From an uncultured beta proteobacterium (GTDB lineage Bacteria > Pseudomonadota > Gammaproteobacteria > Burkholderiales > Burkholderiaceae_C), in assembly GCA_903920695.1 (NCBI GenBank), contig CAIXNB010000050.1:1-64000 (forward strand): a stretch of 64,000 nt of DNA, given 5' to 3'. Numbering within the stretch: position 1 is the stretch's first letter; every line of letters begins with the position of its first letter. Of this stretch, positions 19,779-29,367 are shown piece after piece. Under the pieces are notes generated by a model. It worked only from the letters and a program-made list of their open reading frames with translations, was not told the DNA's origin and searched no databases. The translations under genes and the position numbers were made by a program.

Positions 19779-20837
19779 TCATGTTGCTGCCTTGTCGGCT
19801 TCACTGGTGAAGGCGTCGGCATAGAACTCGTCTGGTGGCAAACCGGCGCTGGCAAAATCAGTGCGTGCCGCCTCCACCATGAGCGGCGTGCCGCAGGCGT
19901 AGATTTGGTAGGGCGAGAGATCGGGTAGGTCCTGCAGCACGGCGCGGTGCACGAAGCCGGTACGCCCGCTCCAGCTGTCCTCGGCTTGGGCTTCGGAGAC
20001 GACCGGCACGTAGCGCAACTGCGGCATCTCCAGCAGCTTGGTCTTGACCCAGGCATCAAGGTACAGGTCCTGCGGGCGACGGCCGCCCCAGTAGAGCGTG
20101 GTGGGACGCGTGATGCCCTTGAACTGCATGTGTTCGATGATGGCCTTGAGCGGTGCCAGGCCGGTGCCAGCCGCCAGCAGCACAATCGGCTTTGCACTGT
20201 CTTCGCGCAGGAAGAAACTGCCGTAGGGGCCCTCGATGCGCAGGATGTCCTTTTCCTTCAGGGTGCCAAAGACTTGGTCGGTAAAGTAGCCGCCTGGCAG
20301 ATGCCGGATATGCAGTTCGAGCCCGCTGCATTCGGCCTGCGTGTGTGGTGCGTTGGCCATCGAGTAGCTGCGCCGCATGCCGCCTTGCAGGAGGAATTCC
20401 ACGTATTGGCCGGCGTGGTAAGTGAAATTCTCACTGGCCGGGAGTTGCAGGCGCATCAGCATCACATCGTGCGACTTCTTCTCCAGCAGACTGACGCGGG
20501 TCGGCATCTTGCGGATGGGCAGGGCGCCGATTTCGGTTACCTGGCGCGATTCCAGCACCAGGTCGCTCAGCGCGACGCCGCAGCAAGTCAGGATCAAACC
20601 ATTGGCTTCTTCATCCTCGCTCAAAGCCTTGCTCTGGTGGGCGCCGTGCACCACGGTCCCTTCGAGCTTTTTGCATTTGCAGGAACCGCAGGCGCCGTCC
20701 TTGCAGCCGTAAGGCATGCCAACACTTTGGCGAATGGCGGCCGCCAGGATGGTTTCTCCGGCATCCGCACTGAAGGTACGTGCGCTCGGTTGAACGGTGA
20801 TCTTGAACGTGGTCACCCCGGTTTGGCTACTGCACAT
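19779..20837 (-). CDS. 2Fe-2S ferredoxin / NAD(P)H oxidoreductase (CDP-6-deoxy-glucoseen reductase-like)
   Basis: 'GCKDGACGSCKCKKLEG' and FNR motifs 'RSYSMANAP', 'LLAAGTGLAPLKAI'. Confidence 0.85.
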   Translation of the reverse strand: MCSSQTGVTTFKITVQPSARTFSADAGETILAAAIRQSVGMPYGCKDGACGSCKCKKLEGTVVHGAHQSKALSEDEEANGLILTCCGVALSDLVLESRQVTEIGALPIRKMPTRVSLLEKKSHDVMLMRLQLPASENFTYHAGQYVEFLLQGGMRRSYSMANAPHTQAECSGLELHIRHLPGGYFTDQVFGTLKEKDILRIEGPYGSFFLREDSAKPIVLLAAGTGLAPLKAIIEHMQFKGITRPTTLYWGGRRPQDLYLDAWVKTKLLEMPQLRYVPVVSEAQAEDSWSGRTGFVHRAVLQDLPDLSPYQIYACGTPLMVEAARTDFASAGLPPDEFYADAFTSEADKAAT

Positions 20838-20932
20838 CTTTTCTGTATCCTTAGGGAAAATCAAACACTTTGCGCGACGCTGCGTCTTTGCCTGGCAAGC
20901 AGCCCGTCCGCATCACATGAAAAACACCGATT

Positions 20933-21922
20933 TTGCCTTCAAACCAGAACCCTCATGCCAGTTTGTATTCCACCCGTCCGGGTGCGCTGCCGAGCCGCTT
21001 TCGCCGACCACGGGTGCTGATCGTGGGTTGTGGCGATGTCGGCTTGCGCGTGGCGCACGCTTTGCCAGCGCGGGTGCGGGTGGTGGCCTTGACTTCGAGC
21101 CCGCAGCGTCTGCCGATTCTGCGTGCACTTGGCATCACGCCCTTGCTGGCTGATCTGGACGTCCCTGCGACTTTGCAGCGGCTGGCCGGCTTGTGCCAGC
21201 GCGTCATTCACCTGGCGCCGCCGCCGGCTCAGGGTTGGGGCGACCCGCGTACGCTGGCCTTGACGCGTGTCCTGCGCCGACGCAGCAAGCCCGACGTCAT
21301 GGTTTACGGTTCCACCAGTGGCGTTTATGGCGATTGCCAGGGTGAGGTGGTTGATGAAACCCGTGCCCCGGGCGCGGATTCGCCGCGGGCTCAGCGCCGT
21401 CTGGATGCCGAGAATGCACTGCGCTTCCTGGGTCGCTCGGACGGCGTGCGCGCCAGCATCCTGCGCATTCCCGGCATCTACGCCGTGGACCGCGCGGACG
21501 GCACGCCACGTGCGCGCCTGCTCAAAGGTACGCCGGTGCTGCAGACCGCTGACGATGTCTACACCAACCATATCCAGGCTGACGATCTGGCACGCGCCTG
21601 CCTGGCCGCTCTGTGGCGTGGCAAGCCGCAGCGGATCTACAACGTGAACGACGATACCCGCCTCAAGATGGGTGACTATTTCGACCTGGCAGCCGATCTG
21701 TACGGCTTGCCACGCCCACCGCGCGTGCCGCGGAGCACGGCCCGCGACCAGTTGCCGCTGCTGTTGCTGAGCTTCATGAGCGAGTCGCGCCGCATGGACA
21801 ACACGCGCCTGAAGCAGGAACTGCGCTTGCGTCTGCGCTATCCCACCGCCGGCGATGGCCTGCGCGGGATGGCCGGTGCTGTCGCCATCGCAGCGATCCG
21901 GAGCAATGCAATTCGGCCTTAG
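20933..21922 (+). CDS. NAD-dependent epimerase/dehydratase-like SDR protein
   Basis: 'VLIVGCGDVGLRVAHAL', 'VYGSTSGVYGDCQGEVVDET'. Confidence 0.8.
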   Translation: MPSNQNPHASLYSTRPGALPSRFRRPRVLIVGCGDVGLRVAHALPARVRVVALTSSPQRLPILRALGITPLLADLDVPATLQRLAGLCQRVIHLAPPPAQGWGDPRTLALTRVLRRRSKPDVMVYGSTSGVYGDCQGEVVDETRAPGADSPRAQRRLDAENALRFLGRSDGVRASILRIPGIYAVDRADGTPRARLLKGTPVLQTADDVYTNHIQADDLARACLAALWRGKPQRIYNVNDDTRLKMGDYFDLAADLYGLPRPPRVPRSTARDQLPLLLLSFMSESRRMDNTRLKQELRLRLRYPTAGDGLRGMAGAVAIAAIRSNAIRP

Positions 21923-22013
21923 ATCAAGGTCTGTTCAGATAGCGCTTGGACGCTGTGCAAAGCGGCTTAAACTGAATCAGGGCAATCACAACGCATTAGA
22001 AGGAGTAAGAATC

Positions 22014-24809
22014 ATGGCCGGCAGCAAAAAATACGTTTTTTCATTCGAAGAGGGTGATGGCAAGAACAAGATCTTGCTGGGCGGCAAGGGTGCGAATCTG
22101 TGCGAGATGACGCAGATCGGCCTGAACGTGCCGCCGGGCTTCACCGCCACCACCGACGCCTGCAATGCCTATCTGGAGAAAAACCAGTTGCCGGCGGGCC
22201 TGATGGATGAAATCAGGCAACACATGACGGTGCTGGAGAAGAAGACTGGCAAGGGTTTTGGCGACGGTACGAATCCGCTTTTGATTTCTGTGCGCTCGGG
22301 ATCGGCCATGTCGATGCCTGGCATGATGGACACCATCCTCAACCTTGGGCTCAACGATGTCTCGCTCAAGGGTCTGATTGCACTGACCGGCAACGAGCGC
22401 TTTGCGTACGACGCCTACCGCCGCTTTATCCAACTCTTCGGCAAGATCGCGCTCAATATCAGTGACGAGCATTTTGACGAGCACATGGCGGCGATCAAGC
22501 GCAAGTATGCCGCCGCGCAGGACGTGGACCTACAGACCGAACACCTGAAGGAGTTGGCGCACGAGTTTTTACACATCGTCGAGCAGCACACCGGCAAGCC
22601 GTTTCCGCAGGACCCCTACGAGCAGCTCGAAATCTCGGTCGCGGCGGTGTTCCGCTCCTGGATGGGCAAGCGGGCCGTTGACTACCGCAAGCAGTTCCGC
22701 ATCACCAAGGACCAAGCCAACGGCACGGCGGTCAACATCTGCACCATGGTGTTTGGCAACATGGGCAACGATTCCGGCACCGGCGTCGGCTTCACGCGCA
22801 ACCCCGGCACCGGCGAGAACATGATCTACGGTGAATACCTGGTTAACGCCCAGGGCGAGGACGTGGTGGCCGGCATACGCACACCGAAGGCGATTGCCGA
22901 GATGGAACAGGAGATGCCGGAAATCTACCGCCAGTTGATGACGCTGCATCACCGTCTGGAATCGCATTACCACGAGGTGCAGGATTTCGAGTTCACGATC
23001 GAGAAGGGCGTGCTCTACTGCCTGCAGACGCGCAACGGCAAGATGAACGCGCGTGGCATGGTGCGCAGTTCGGTCGAGATGTTCCACGAGGGTCTGATCA
23101 GCAAGGAGCGCGCCCTGCTGCGCGTTGACCCGGCCATGCTCGAACAGTTGCTGGTGCCGCAACTGGCGCCCAATTTCCACGGCAAGTCACTGGCGCAGGG
23201 TCTGTCGGCCTCGCCCGGCGCGGCTTCGGGCAAGATTGTGTTCGACGCCGATACGGCTGAAGCGCGTGGACGCGCCGGTGAAAAAATCATTCTGGTGCGC
23301 GAGGAAACCAAGCCCGAAGACATCCATGGCTTCTTCCAGGCCCAGGGCATCCTGACCAGCCGCGGCGGCAAGACCTCGCACGCGGCGGTTGTGGCGCGCG
23401 GCATGGGCAAGCCCTGCGTCTCGGGCTGTGAGCAGATCGTCATCAACGTCCTGTTGCGCAGTGCCCAGATCGGCGACACCACCTTGCAGGAAGGCGACAT
23501 CATCACCATCGACGGTGGCAGCGGCCATGTTTACGCTGGCGAAGTGCCGACGGTGGAAGCGGAATTCTCCGAGGAAATGGACACGCTGCTGCACTGGGCC
23601 GACGAGGTCGCCACCCTCAAGGTGATGGGCAACGCCGATACGCCCGAAGATGCACAGCGCGCGCGTGAATTTGGTGCCATGGGCATCGGCCTGTGCCGCA
23701 CCGAGCGCATGTTCAACAGCACGGATCGCCTGCCGATCGTGCAAGAAATGATTCTGGCCGAGACGCTGGAAGAGCGTCAGGCGGCGCTGGAGCGGTTGTT
23801 GCCAATCCAGCGCTCCGACTTCAAGGGCATATTCAAGGCCATGAAGGGCCTGCCGGTGACGGTGCGCCTGCTCGATCCGCCGATGCACGAGTTCCTGCCG
23901 ACCGCCGCACAGCTCGAGCTCGAAATCGCGCACCTGCACCAGTTGCGCGACACGATCAAGGGGCTGGAAGAACTGCCCGACACGCTCAAGCTGCTCAATC
24001 CCAAGCTGTACCAGCAATATGCCGACGGTCTGACCAAGCTGATGGACGGCCTGCACACCTTCAAGGATTCGCACCTGGAAGAAGACGTGATTGAGCGCAA
24101 GGAAAAGATCCTCAAGAAAGTGCGCGCGCTGTCCGAAGTGAACCCGATGCTCGGGCATCGCGGGGTGCGCCTGGGCATTACCTACCCCGAGATCTACTCG
24201 ATGCAGATCCGTGCCATTCTGGAAGCCGCTGCACTGTGTGCCAGGGACGGCATCGAGATTTACCCCGAGATCATGGTGCCGCAGGTGGCCACGGTCGAGG
24301 AGCTCAAACGCATCCATAGCTATGTTCAGCGCATCCGGCTGGAGGTCAAGGCGACGCACGGCATCAACGTGCAATTCAAGTTCGGCTCCATGCTCGAGGT
24401 CGTGCGGGCCTGCGTGCGCTCCGGGCGCATGGCGGAGATTGCCGAGTTCTTCTCGTTCGGCACCAACGACTTGAGCCAGGCCACCTTCTCCTTCAGCCGC
24501 GAGGATGCCGAGAACAAGTTCCTGCCGTTCTACAACGAGACCGGTATTCTGGAAGACAACCCGTTTGAAGTGCTCGACATCAAGGGCGTCGGGCAGTTGA
24601 TGAAGATGGCAGTGAAACAGGGCCGCGAGACCAACCCGGATCTGAAGATCGGCATCTGCGGCGAGCACGGTGGCCATCCCGGCTCCATCCACTTCTGCCA
24701 TTACATCAAGCTCAACTACGTTTCCTGCTCGGGCCCGCGCGTGCCGATCGCGCGTCTTGCGGCAGCGCAAGCCAAGTTGCAGGAAGAGCAGTACCGCGAA
24801 CCGGTGTGA
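22014..24809 (+). CDS. ppdK: pyruvate, phosphate dikinase
   Basis: 'KYVFSFEEGDGKNKILLGGKGANLCEMTQIGLNVPPGFT', 'ILTSRGGKTSHAAVVARGMGKPCVSG'; GGAG RBS before ATG at 22014. Confidence 0.95.
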   Translation: MAGSKKYVFSFEEGDGKNKILLGGKGANLCEMTQIGLNVPPGFTATTDACNAYLEKNQLPAGLMDEIRQHMTVLEKKTGKGFGDGTNPLLISVRSGSAMSMPGMMDTILNLGLNDVSLKGLIALTGNERFAYDAYRRFIQLFGKIALNISDEHFDEHMAAIKRKYAAAQDVDLQTEHLKELAHEFLHIVEQHTGKPFPQDPYEQLEISVAAVFRSWMGKRAVDYRKQFRITKDQANGTAVNICTMVFGNMGNDSGTGVGFTRNPGTGENMIYGEYLVNAQGEDVVAGIRTPKAIAEMEQEMPEIYRQLMTLHHRLESHYHEVQDFEFTIEKGVLYCLQTRNGKMNARGMVRSSVEMFHEGLISKERALLRVDPAMLEQLLVPQLAPNFHGKSLAQGLSASPGAASGKIVFDADTAEARGRAGEKIILVREETKPEDIHGFFQAQGILTSRGGKTSHAAVVARGMGKPCVSGCEQIVINVLLRSAQIGDTTLQEGDIITIDGGSGHVYAGEVPTVEAEFSEEMDTLLHWADEVATLKVMGNADTPEDAQRAREFGAMGIGLCRTERMFNSTDRLPIVQEMILAETLEERQAALERLLPIQRSDFKGIFKAMKGLPVTVRLLDPPMHEFLPTAAQLELEIAHLHQLRDTIKGLEELPDTLKLLNPKLYQQYADGLTKLMDGLHTFKDSHLEEDVIERKEKILKKVRALSEVNPMLGHRGVRLGITYPEIYSMQIRAILEAAALCARDGIEIYPEIMVPQVATVEELKRIHSYVQRIRLEVKATHGINVQFKFGSMLEVVRACVRSGRMAEIAEFFSFGTNDLSQATFSFSREDAENKFLPFYNETGILEDNPFEVLDIKGVGQLMKMAVKQGRETNPDLKIGICGEHGGHPGSIHFCHYIKLNYVSCSGPRVPIARLAAAQAKLQEEQYREPV

Positions 24810-24814
24810 GTTTG

Positions 24815-24850
24815 AGCCCGTATTGCGCCTTCGGCTTCATGCGGGCTACA
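24815..24850. repeat. REP-like hairpin directly downstream of ppdK
   Basis: AGCCCGTAT...ATGCGGGCT; same family as the 15914-16009 repeats. Confidence 0.6.
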
Positions 24851-24877
24851 GGCGCGTCGGCGACTGTTCATAGACGA

Positions 24878-24916
24878 CGTGGCAATCCATGCATTCAGAA
24901 GGCATGGACCGCCACG
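24878..24916. repeat. inverted repeat CGTGGCAATCCATGC...GCATGGACCGCCACG
   Basis: 13/15 complementary arms. Confidence 0.65.
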
Positions 24917-24976
24917 TTGCGCTCGCGATGACGAAAGTAGTGGTACGGCGACCCTTGCGTTCGGCGCTCGTCCGTT

Positions 24977-25531
24977 TTACTGCGGAGTGCCAGCGCGCCA
25001 GGTTTGGACAGCCTTGAGTGTGTTCTCAACGTGCTGGTCTGGGCTCAGGCTGGAGAAGACGTAGAGCACCTTACCTTGTGGGCTGATGACATAGGAAATG
25101 CGATCAGCCATGTCGGGTTTGACCCACAGGGCGGCGTCGTATTCCTTCATGATGCGCGCCCCCTTGTCGGCGGCCACCGCAAATTTGTCGCGGCAGGCCT
25201 CGGTTGAAAACTTCTTCAGGGTCTCGATATCGTCGTTTGAGATGCCGACCACGGTGGCGCCGAGTGCGTTGAATTTGGGTGTGGCTTCGGCAAAGTTGTG
25301 CGCCTCAATCGTGCAGCCGCTGGTAAAGGCCTTTGGGTAGAAGTAGAGCACGACCGGCCCCTTCTTCAAGGTGTCGGCCATCGAGAACTTGAAGGCGTTA
25401 CCAGCACGCGCCGCTTCAGTCGTGAAATCCGGCGCCGTGGCGCCAACCGCCAGGGCGGCGAGCGCGTTGCTGCCAGCTGCGGCCAAAACCAAGGACGTGA
25501 CTGCCGACAGGAGTGTGTACTTGAGTTTCAT
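24977..25531 (-). CDS. peroxiredoxin (AhpC/TSA, Bcp-like) with signal peptide
   Basis: 'KGPVVLYFYPKAFTSGCTIEAHNFAEATPKFNALGATVVGIS'. Confidence 0.85.
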   Translation of the reverse strand: MKLKYTLLSAVTSLVLAAAGSNALAALAVGATAPDFTTEAARAGNAFKFSMADTLKKGPVVLYFYPKAFTSGCTIEAHNFAEATPKFNALGATVVGISNDDIETLKKFSTEACRDKFAVAADKGARIMKEYDAALWVKPDMADRISYVISPQGKVLYVFSSLSPDQHVENTLKAVQTWRAGTPQ

Positions 25532-25679
25532 GGCATCGATTCAAATGAGTGTTGAATGACCACGGTAACTCAAACGGCAATACCCGGCTTTGCTTCGCGG
25601 TTAATCATGTTGCGCTGTCGTCATTGCGAGGATCCTGTTTCGTGCGCCGAAACTGCATAGGTTCCATGAACCTCGTGTT

Positions 25680-25747
25680 GTCATTGCGGGCCCGACCCGC
25701 AATCCATGGTCTGCGTGGCAGTGGATGCCGGATCAGGTCCGGCATGA
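25680..25747. repeat. compound dispersed repeat with two hairpins
   Basis: TTGCGGG-cccga-CCCGCAA and ATGCCGGA-tcagg-TCCGGCAT inside outer GTCAT...ATGAC. Confidence 0.65.
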
Positions 25748-25765
25748 CAACCCGGGTACGTGGCC

Positions 25766-27025
25766 TCAGCTGTAGCTGCGTGCGTCCTCAATCACCTTGC
25801 CGTCGTTGGGCAGGCTGCCGGGGAGCAGGAATTCGACATCGCCGCGCAGCTTGGTGACATCGCGAATGGCTTCGCCGATCTTCGTGGCGAGCGCATCGGG
25901 GCCGCCGCAGGCGGTCTCGACCTTGAGCGTCATGGTGTCGTTCGCCATCGCACCGGTGACCACCAGGCGCGCGCGAGCGACTTCGGGGAAGCGCTTGATG
26001 ATGTCGGCAACCTGGCCCGGATGGACAAACATGCCGCGGATCTTGGTGGTCTGGTCGGCGCGTCCCATCCAGCCCTTGATGCGCACATTGGTGCGTCCGG
26101 TTGGGCAGGGGCCGGCCAGCACCGCTGACAGATCGCCGGTGCCGAAACGAACCAGCGGGTAATAGGGGTTGAGTGTCGTCACCACAACTTCACCCACCTC
26201 GCCGGCTGCCACCGGGTCGCCGGTGCCGGGTCGCACGATTTCGACGATCACACCCTCGTCAATGACCAGCCCTTCGCGGGCGGCGGTCTCGTAGGCAATG
26301 GAGCCGACATCGGCCGTCGCGTAGCACTGGTAACCGGCAACACCGCGCTCGGCAAACCAGTCGCGCAGCGAGGGCGGAAAGGCCTCGCCGCCAAACATGG
26401 CTTTGGTCACGCTGGGCAACGCGACGCCCATGTCCGCGGCCTTGTCCAGAATGATTTTGAGGAAACTGGGCGTGCCGATATAACCAGCCGGACGCAACTC
26501 GGCCATCGCCTGAACCTGCTGCTCGGTCTGGCCGGTACCGCCGGCAAACACGGTGCAACCGAGCGCGTGTGCGCCCGATTCCATCATCGAGCCGGCGGGC
26601 ACGAAGTGGTAGCTGAAGCTGTTGTGGATCAGTTCGCCTGGACGAAAACCGGCGGCAAAGATGGCGCGTGCCATGCGCCAGTAATCCTTGGCTGCGCCTT
26701 CGGGTTCGTAGATCGGACCTGGGCTGGCAAAAATGCGCGGCATGCGCGCGCCGTAGCCAATGGCGCTGAAACCGCCAAATACATCGGCAGCGTCGTTGGC
26801 GCGCGCGGCCTGCTGGCGTTCCAGCAATTCGTGTTTGCGTGTCACCGGCAGACTGGCCAGAGCTTGCCGGCTCGCCACCAGCGCCGGGTTGACGTCCTTG
26901 AGAATCTGCTGCAGGGCCGCAGACGACGCTTTGGCATGCGCAATCTGGCCAGGCAAGGCCGCCATAAGGGCTTCTTCACGGGCGGCGCTGTCGCGCGTTT
27001 CCAACGCATCGTAATAGTTCGACAT
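25766..27025 (-). CDS. phenylacetate-CoA ligase-like adenylate-forming enzyme
   Basis: 'SFSYHFVPAGSMMESGAHALGCTVFAGGTGQTEQQVQAMAELRPAGYIGTPSFLKI'. Confidence 0.8.
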   Translation of the reverse strand: MSNYYDALETRDSAAREEALMAALPGQIAHAKASSAALQQILKDVNPALVASRQALASLPVTRKHELLERQQAARANDAADVFGGFSAIGYGARMPRIFASPGPIYEPEGAAKDYWRMARAIFAAGFRPGELIHNSFSYHFVPAGSMMESGAHALGCTVFAGGTGQTEQQVQAMAELRPAGYIGTPSFLKIILDKAADMGVALPSVTKAMFGGEAFPPSLRDWFAERGVAGYQCYATADVGSIAYETAAREGLVIDEGVIVEIVRPGTGDPVAAGEVGEVVVTTLNPYYPLVRFGTGDLSAVLAGPCPTGRTNVRIKGWMGRADQTTKIRGMFVHPGQVADIIKRFPEVARARLVVTGAMANDTMTLKVETACGGPDALATKIGEAIRDVTKLRGDVEFLLPGSLPNDGKVIEDARSYS

Positions 27026-27082
27026 ATCTTCTTTCCATTGAAGCAGCGTCCGCTGCCGTGCCAATCTGCGGGGTCAACAATG

Positions 27083-27892
27083 TCAAGCGAGCCAGCGCTT
27101 GCGGCGCTTGTAACTCTTGACGTCCTTGAAGCTCTTGCGCTCTCCGCCGCCCACGCCGAGGTAGAACTCCTTGACGTCCTCGTTATTCGCCAGGTCATTG
27201 GCGGCGCCGTCCATCACGACGCGGCCCGACTCCATGATGTAGCCGTAATCGGCGTACTTGAGCGCCATGTTGGTGTTCTGCTCAGCCAGCAGGAAGGTGA
27301 CCTTCTCCTTGTGGTTGAGGTCTTTCACGATCTCGAACACTTCTTCCACGATCTGCGGCGCCAGACCCATCGAGGGTTCGTCGAGCAGCACCATGCTGGG
27401 GTTGGCCATCAGGGCGCGGCCAATGGCGCACATCTGCTGCTCACCGCCCGAGGTGTAGGCGGCCTGGCTGGTGCGCCGGGTTTTCAGGCGCGGAAAATAC
27501 GTGTAGACCTTTTCCAGGTTGCGCGTGATCTCGCCCTTTTCTTTTCGGGTGTAGCTGCCGGTGAGTAGGTTTTCCTCGATCGTCAGGTGCGCAAAGCAGT
27601 GGCGCCCTTCCATCACCTGCACCACGCCGCGCTGGACCAGGTCGGCTGGCGTCAGGTTCTCGATGCGTTCGCCGCGCAACTCGATTGAGCCCTTGGTGAC
27701 CTCGCCGCGCTCGCCCTGCAGCAGGTTCGAAATGGCACGCAGCGTGGTCGTCTTACCGGCACCATTGCCGCCCAGAATGGCCACGATCTTGCCTTCGGGC
27801 ACGGTCAGGGAAACACCCTTGAGCACCAGAATGACGTGGTTGTAAATGACCTCGATGCCATTGACGTTGAGAACGATATTTTTGGGGTCCAT
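27083..27892 (-). CDS. branched-chain amino acid-type ABC transporter ATPase (LivF-like)
   Basis: Walker A GGNGAGKTT, 'SGGEQQMCAIGRALM' signature. Confidence 0.9.
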   Translation of the reverse strand: MDPKNIVLNVNGIEVIYNHVILVLKGVSLTVPEGKIVAILGGNGAGKTTTLRAISNLLQGERGEVTKGSIELRGERIENLTPADLVQRGVVQVMEGRHCFAHLTIEENLLTGSYTRKEKGEITRNLEKVYTYFPRLKTRRTSQAAYTSGGEQQMCAIGRALMANPSMVLLDEPSMGLAPQIVEEVFEIVKDLNHKEKVTFLLAEQNTNMALKYADYGYIMESGRVVMDGAANDLANNEDVKEFYLGVGGGERKSFKDVKSYKRRKRWLA

Positions 27893-27915
27893 AGCGTGTT
27901 ACCTTTTACCAATCG

Positions 27916-27937
27916 GAAGCACTGCACGCAGTGCTTC
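27916..27937. repeat. hairpin GAAGCACTGC-AC-GCAGTGCTTC
   Basis: 10-bp perfect stem, 2-nt spacer. Confidence 0.75.
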
Positions 27938-27946
27938 GGGTTGGAC

Positions 27947-27975
27947 TGTCACCCCGGGCCGGGCCCGGGGTGACA
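27947..27975. repeat. 29-bp palindrome TGTCACCCCGGGCC-G-GGCCCGGGGTGACA
   Basis: 14-bp perfect arms with 1-nt centre between binding-protein gene and livF. Confidence 0.8.
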
Positions 27976-27981
27976 AATCGA

Positions 27982-29295
27982 TCAGGACTGGCAATCCGCC
28001 GTTGTGCGGCGTGTCATCTTCTTGTCGGCCAGGTATTTTTCTCCACCGGCCTTGATCATCGGCTTGAGAATCTGTTCGTCCGCCTCGTACCAATCCGAGG
28101 AGGGCGCCCACTTGGTGCCGTCCCAGTCCTGAATGCGAGCCCAGGTCGAACCCATGTGATCCTGGCAAGATGTACTGATCGGCCGCATCACGCCGTTGAA
28201 ACCGAGTGCGTCAAGTTTCTTCTGGTCGAGTGCCAGATTTTCGAGACCCCAGCGCACTTGCTCGGTGGTCATGACCTTGCCTTTGCCAAAGCGTTCCTGG
28301 GCACGGCGCACAGCTTCCACCGACAGCATGGAGATGACGACACCACGGGTGTACAACACAGCGCCGACTTCATCCTTCGGACCAGAGCCCTGACCCTTGG
28401 CGTGGACGTACTTCAGGATGTCCTGCATCACCTTGGGTTGCTGGCCCGAGCTGTGCATGGCCAGCGCGTGGTAGCCCTTGGCGCCAGCACCAACGTCCTT
28501 GACGTCTGGCTCAGCACCAGCCCACCATACGCCGTACATCTTGTCGCGCGGGTAGCCGGTGGCCTGCGCTTCCTTGAGCGCGGTGGAGTTCATCACACCC
28601 CAGCCCCACAGCAGCACATAGTCGGGCTTGGATTGACGCACCTGAAGCCAGGTCGCCTTTTGCTCCACGCCGGGCGCTGTCACTGGCAGCAATTGCAGAT
28701 CAAAGCCGTGCATCTTGGCGCGTTCCTGCAGCAGCGGGATCGGTTCCTTGCCGAACGGACTGTCGTGGTAGACCAGCGTGATCTTCTTGCTCTTGAGTTT
28801 GTCCAGACCACCCAGGCTCTTGCCGATGTGCTGGATCAAGATGTCGGCACCGGTCCAGTAGCTGCCCATCAAGGGGAAGTTCCATTTGAAGGCCATACCG
28901 TCCTGCGACACCGCCAGTCCATAGCCGGTCGTCATCAGGGGCATCTTGTCGGCCGGTGCTTTTTCAGTCAACGCAAAGGTGATGCCGGTGCTCTGCGGGT
29001 CAATCATTGTGACGCCGGGGCGGCTCTTCAGGCGCTCGTAGCATTCCACGCCACGGTCGGTCGCATAGGCGGTTTCGCATTCCTCGAAGGTGATCTTGAC
29101 GCCGTTGATGCCGCCGTCGCGCGCATTGACCAGCTTGAGATAGTCCTGCTTGCCGTCGGCCCATGGGATGCCGTTTGGGGCATAGGCGCCGGTGCGGTAG
29201 GACAACAGGGGGAAGAACTGCTCCTTGGCCTGCGCGAACGCCGTGGAACCAACGGCTGCGATCAAGGCTGCCGCTGCTAGATTTCTAATTTTCAT
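27982..29295 (-). CDS. ABC transporter substrate-binding protein (LivK-like)
   Basis: signal peptide 'MKIRNLAAAALIAAVGSTAFAQA'; periplasmic binding fold; within liv cluster. Confidence 0.85.
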   Translation of the reverse strand: MKIRNLAAAALIAAVGSTAFAQAKEQFFPLLSYRTGAYAPNGIPWADGKQDYLKLVNARDGGINGVKITFEECETAYATDRGVECYERLKSRPGVTMIDPQSTGITFALTEKAPADKMPLMTTGYGLAVSQDGMAFKWNFPLMGSYWTGADILIQHIGKSLGGLDKLKSKKITLVYHDSPFGKEPIPLLQERAKMHGFDLQLLPVTAPGVEQKATWLQVRQSKPDYVLLWGWGVMNSTALKEAQATGYPRDKMYGVWWAGAEPDVKDVGAGAKGYHALAMHSSGQQPKVMQDILKYVHAKGQGSGPKDEVGAVLYTRGVVISMLSVEAVRRAQERFGKGKVMTTEQVRWGLENLALDQKKLDALGFNGVMRPISTSCQDHMGSTWARIQDWDGTKWAPSSDWYEADEQILKPMIKAGGEKYLADKKMTRRTTADCQS

Positions 29296-29367
29296 GCTTG
29301 TCTCCTGAGTGGATAGCACCGGGGTGCCTGGGTTAACGAACGAAAAACGACTGACGAAATATTGGGT

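Noticed and set aside
23187-24770. 527-aa minus-strand ORF opposite ppdK
   Set aside because: Antisense shadow with His/Gln/Asp-rich composition; ppdK is unambiguous.
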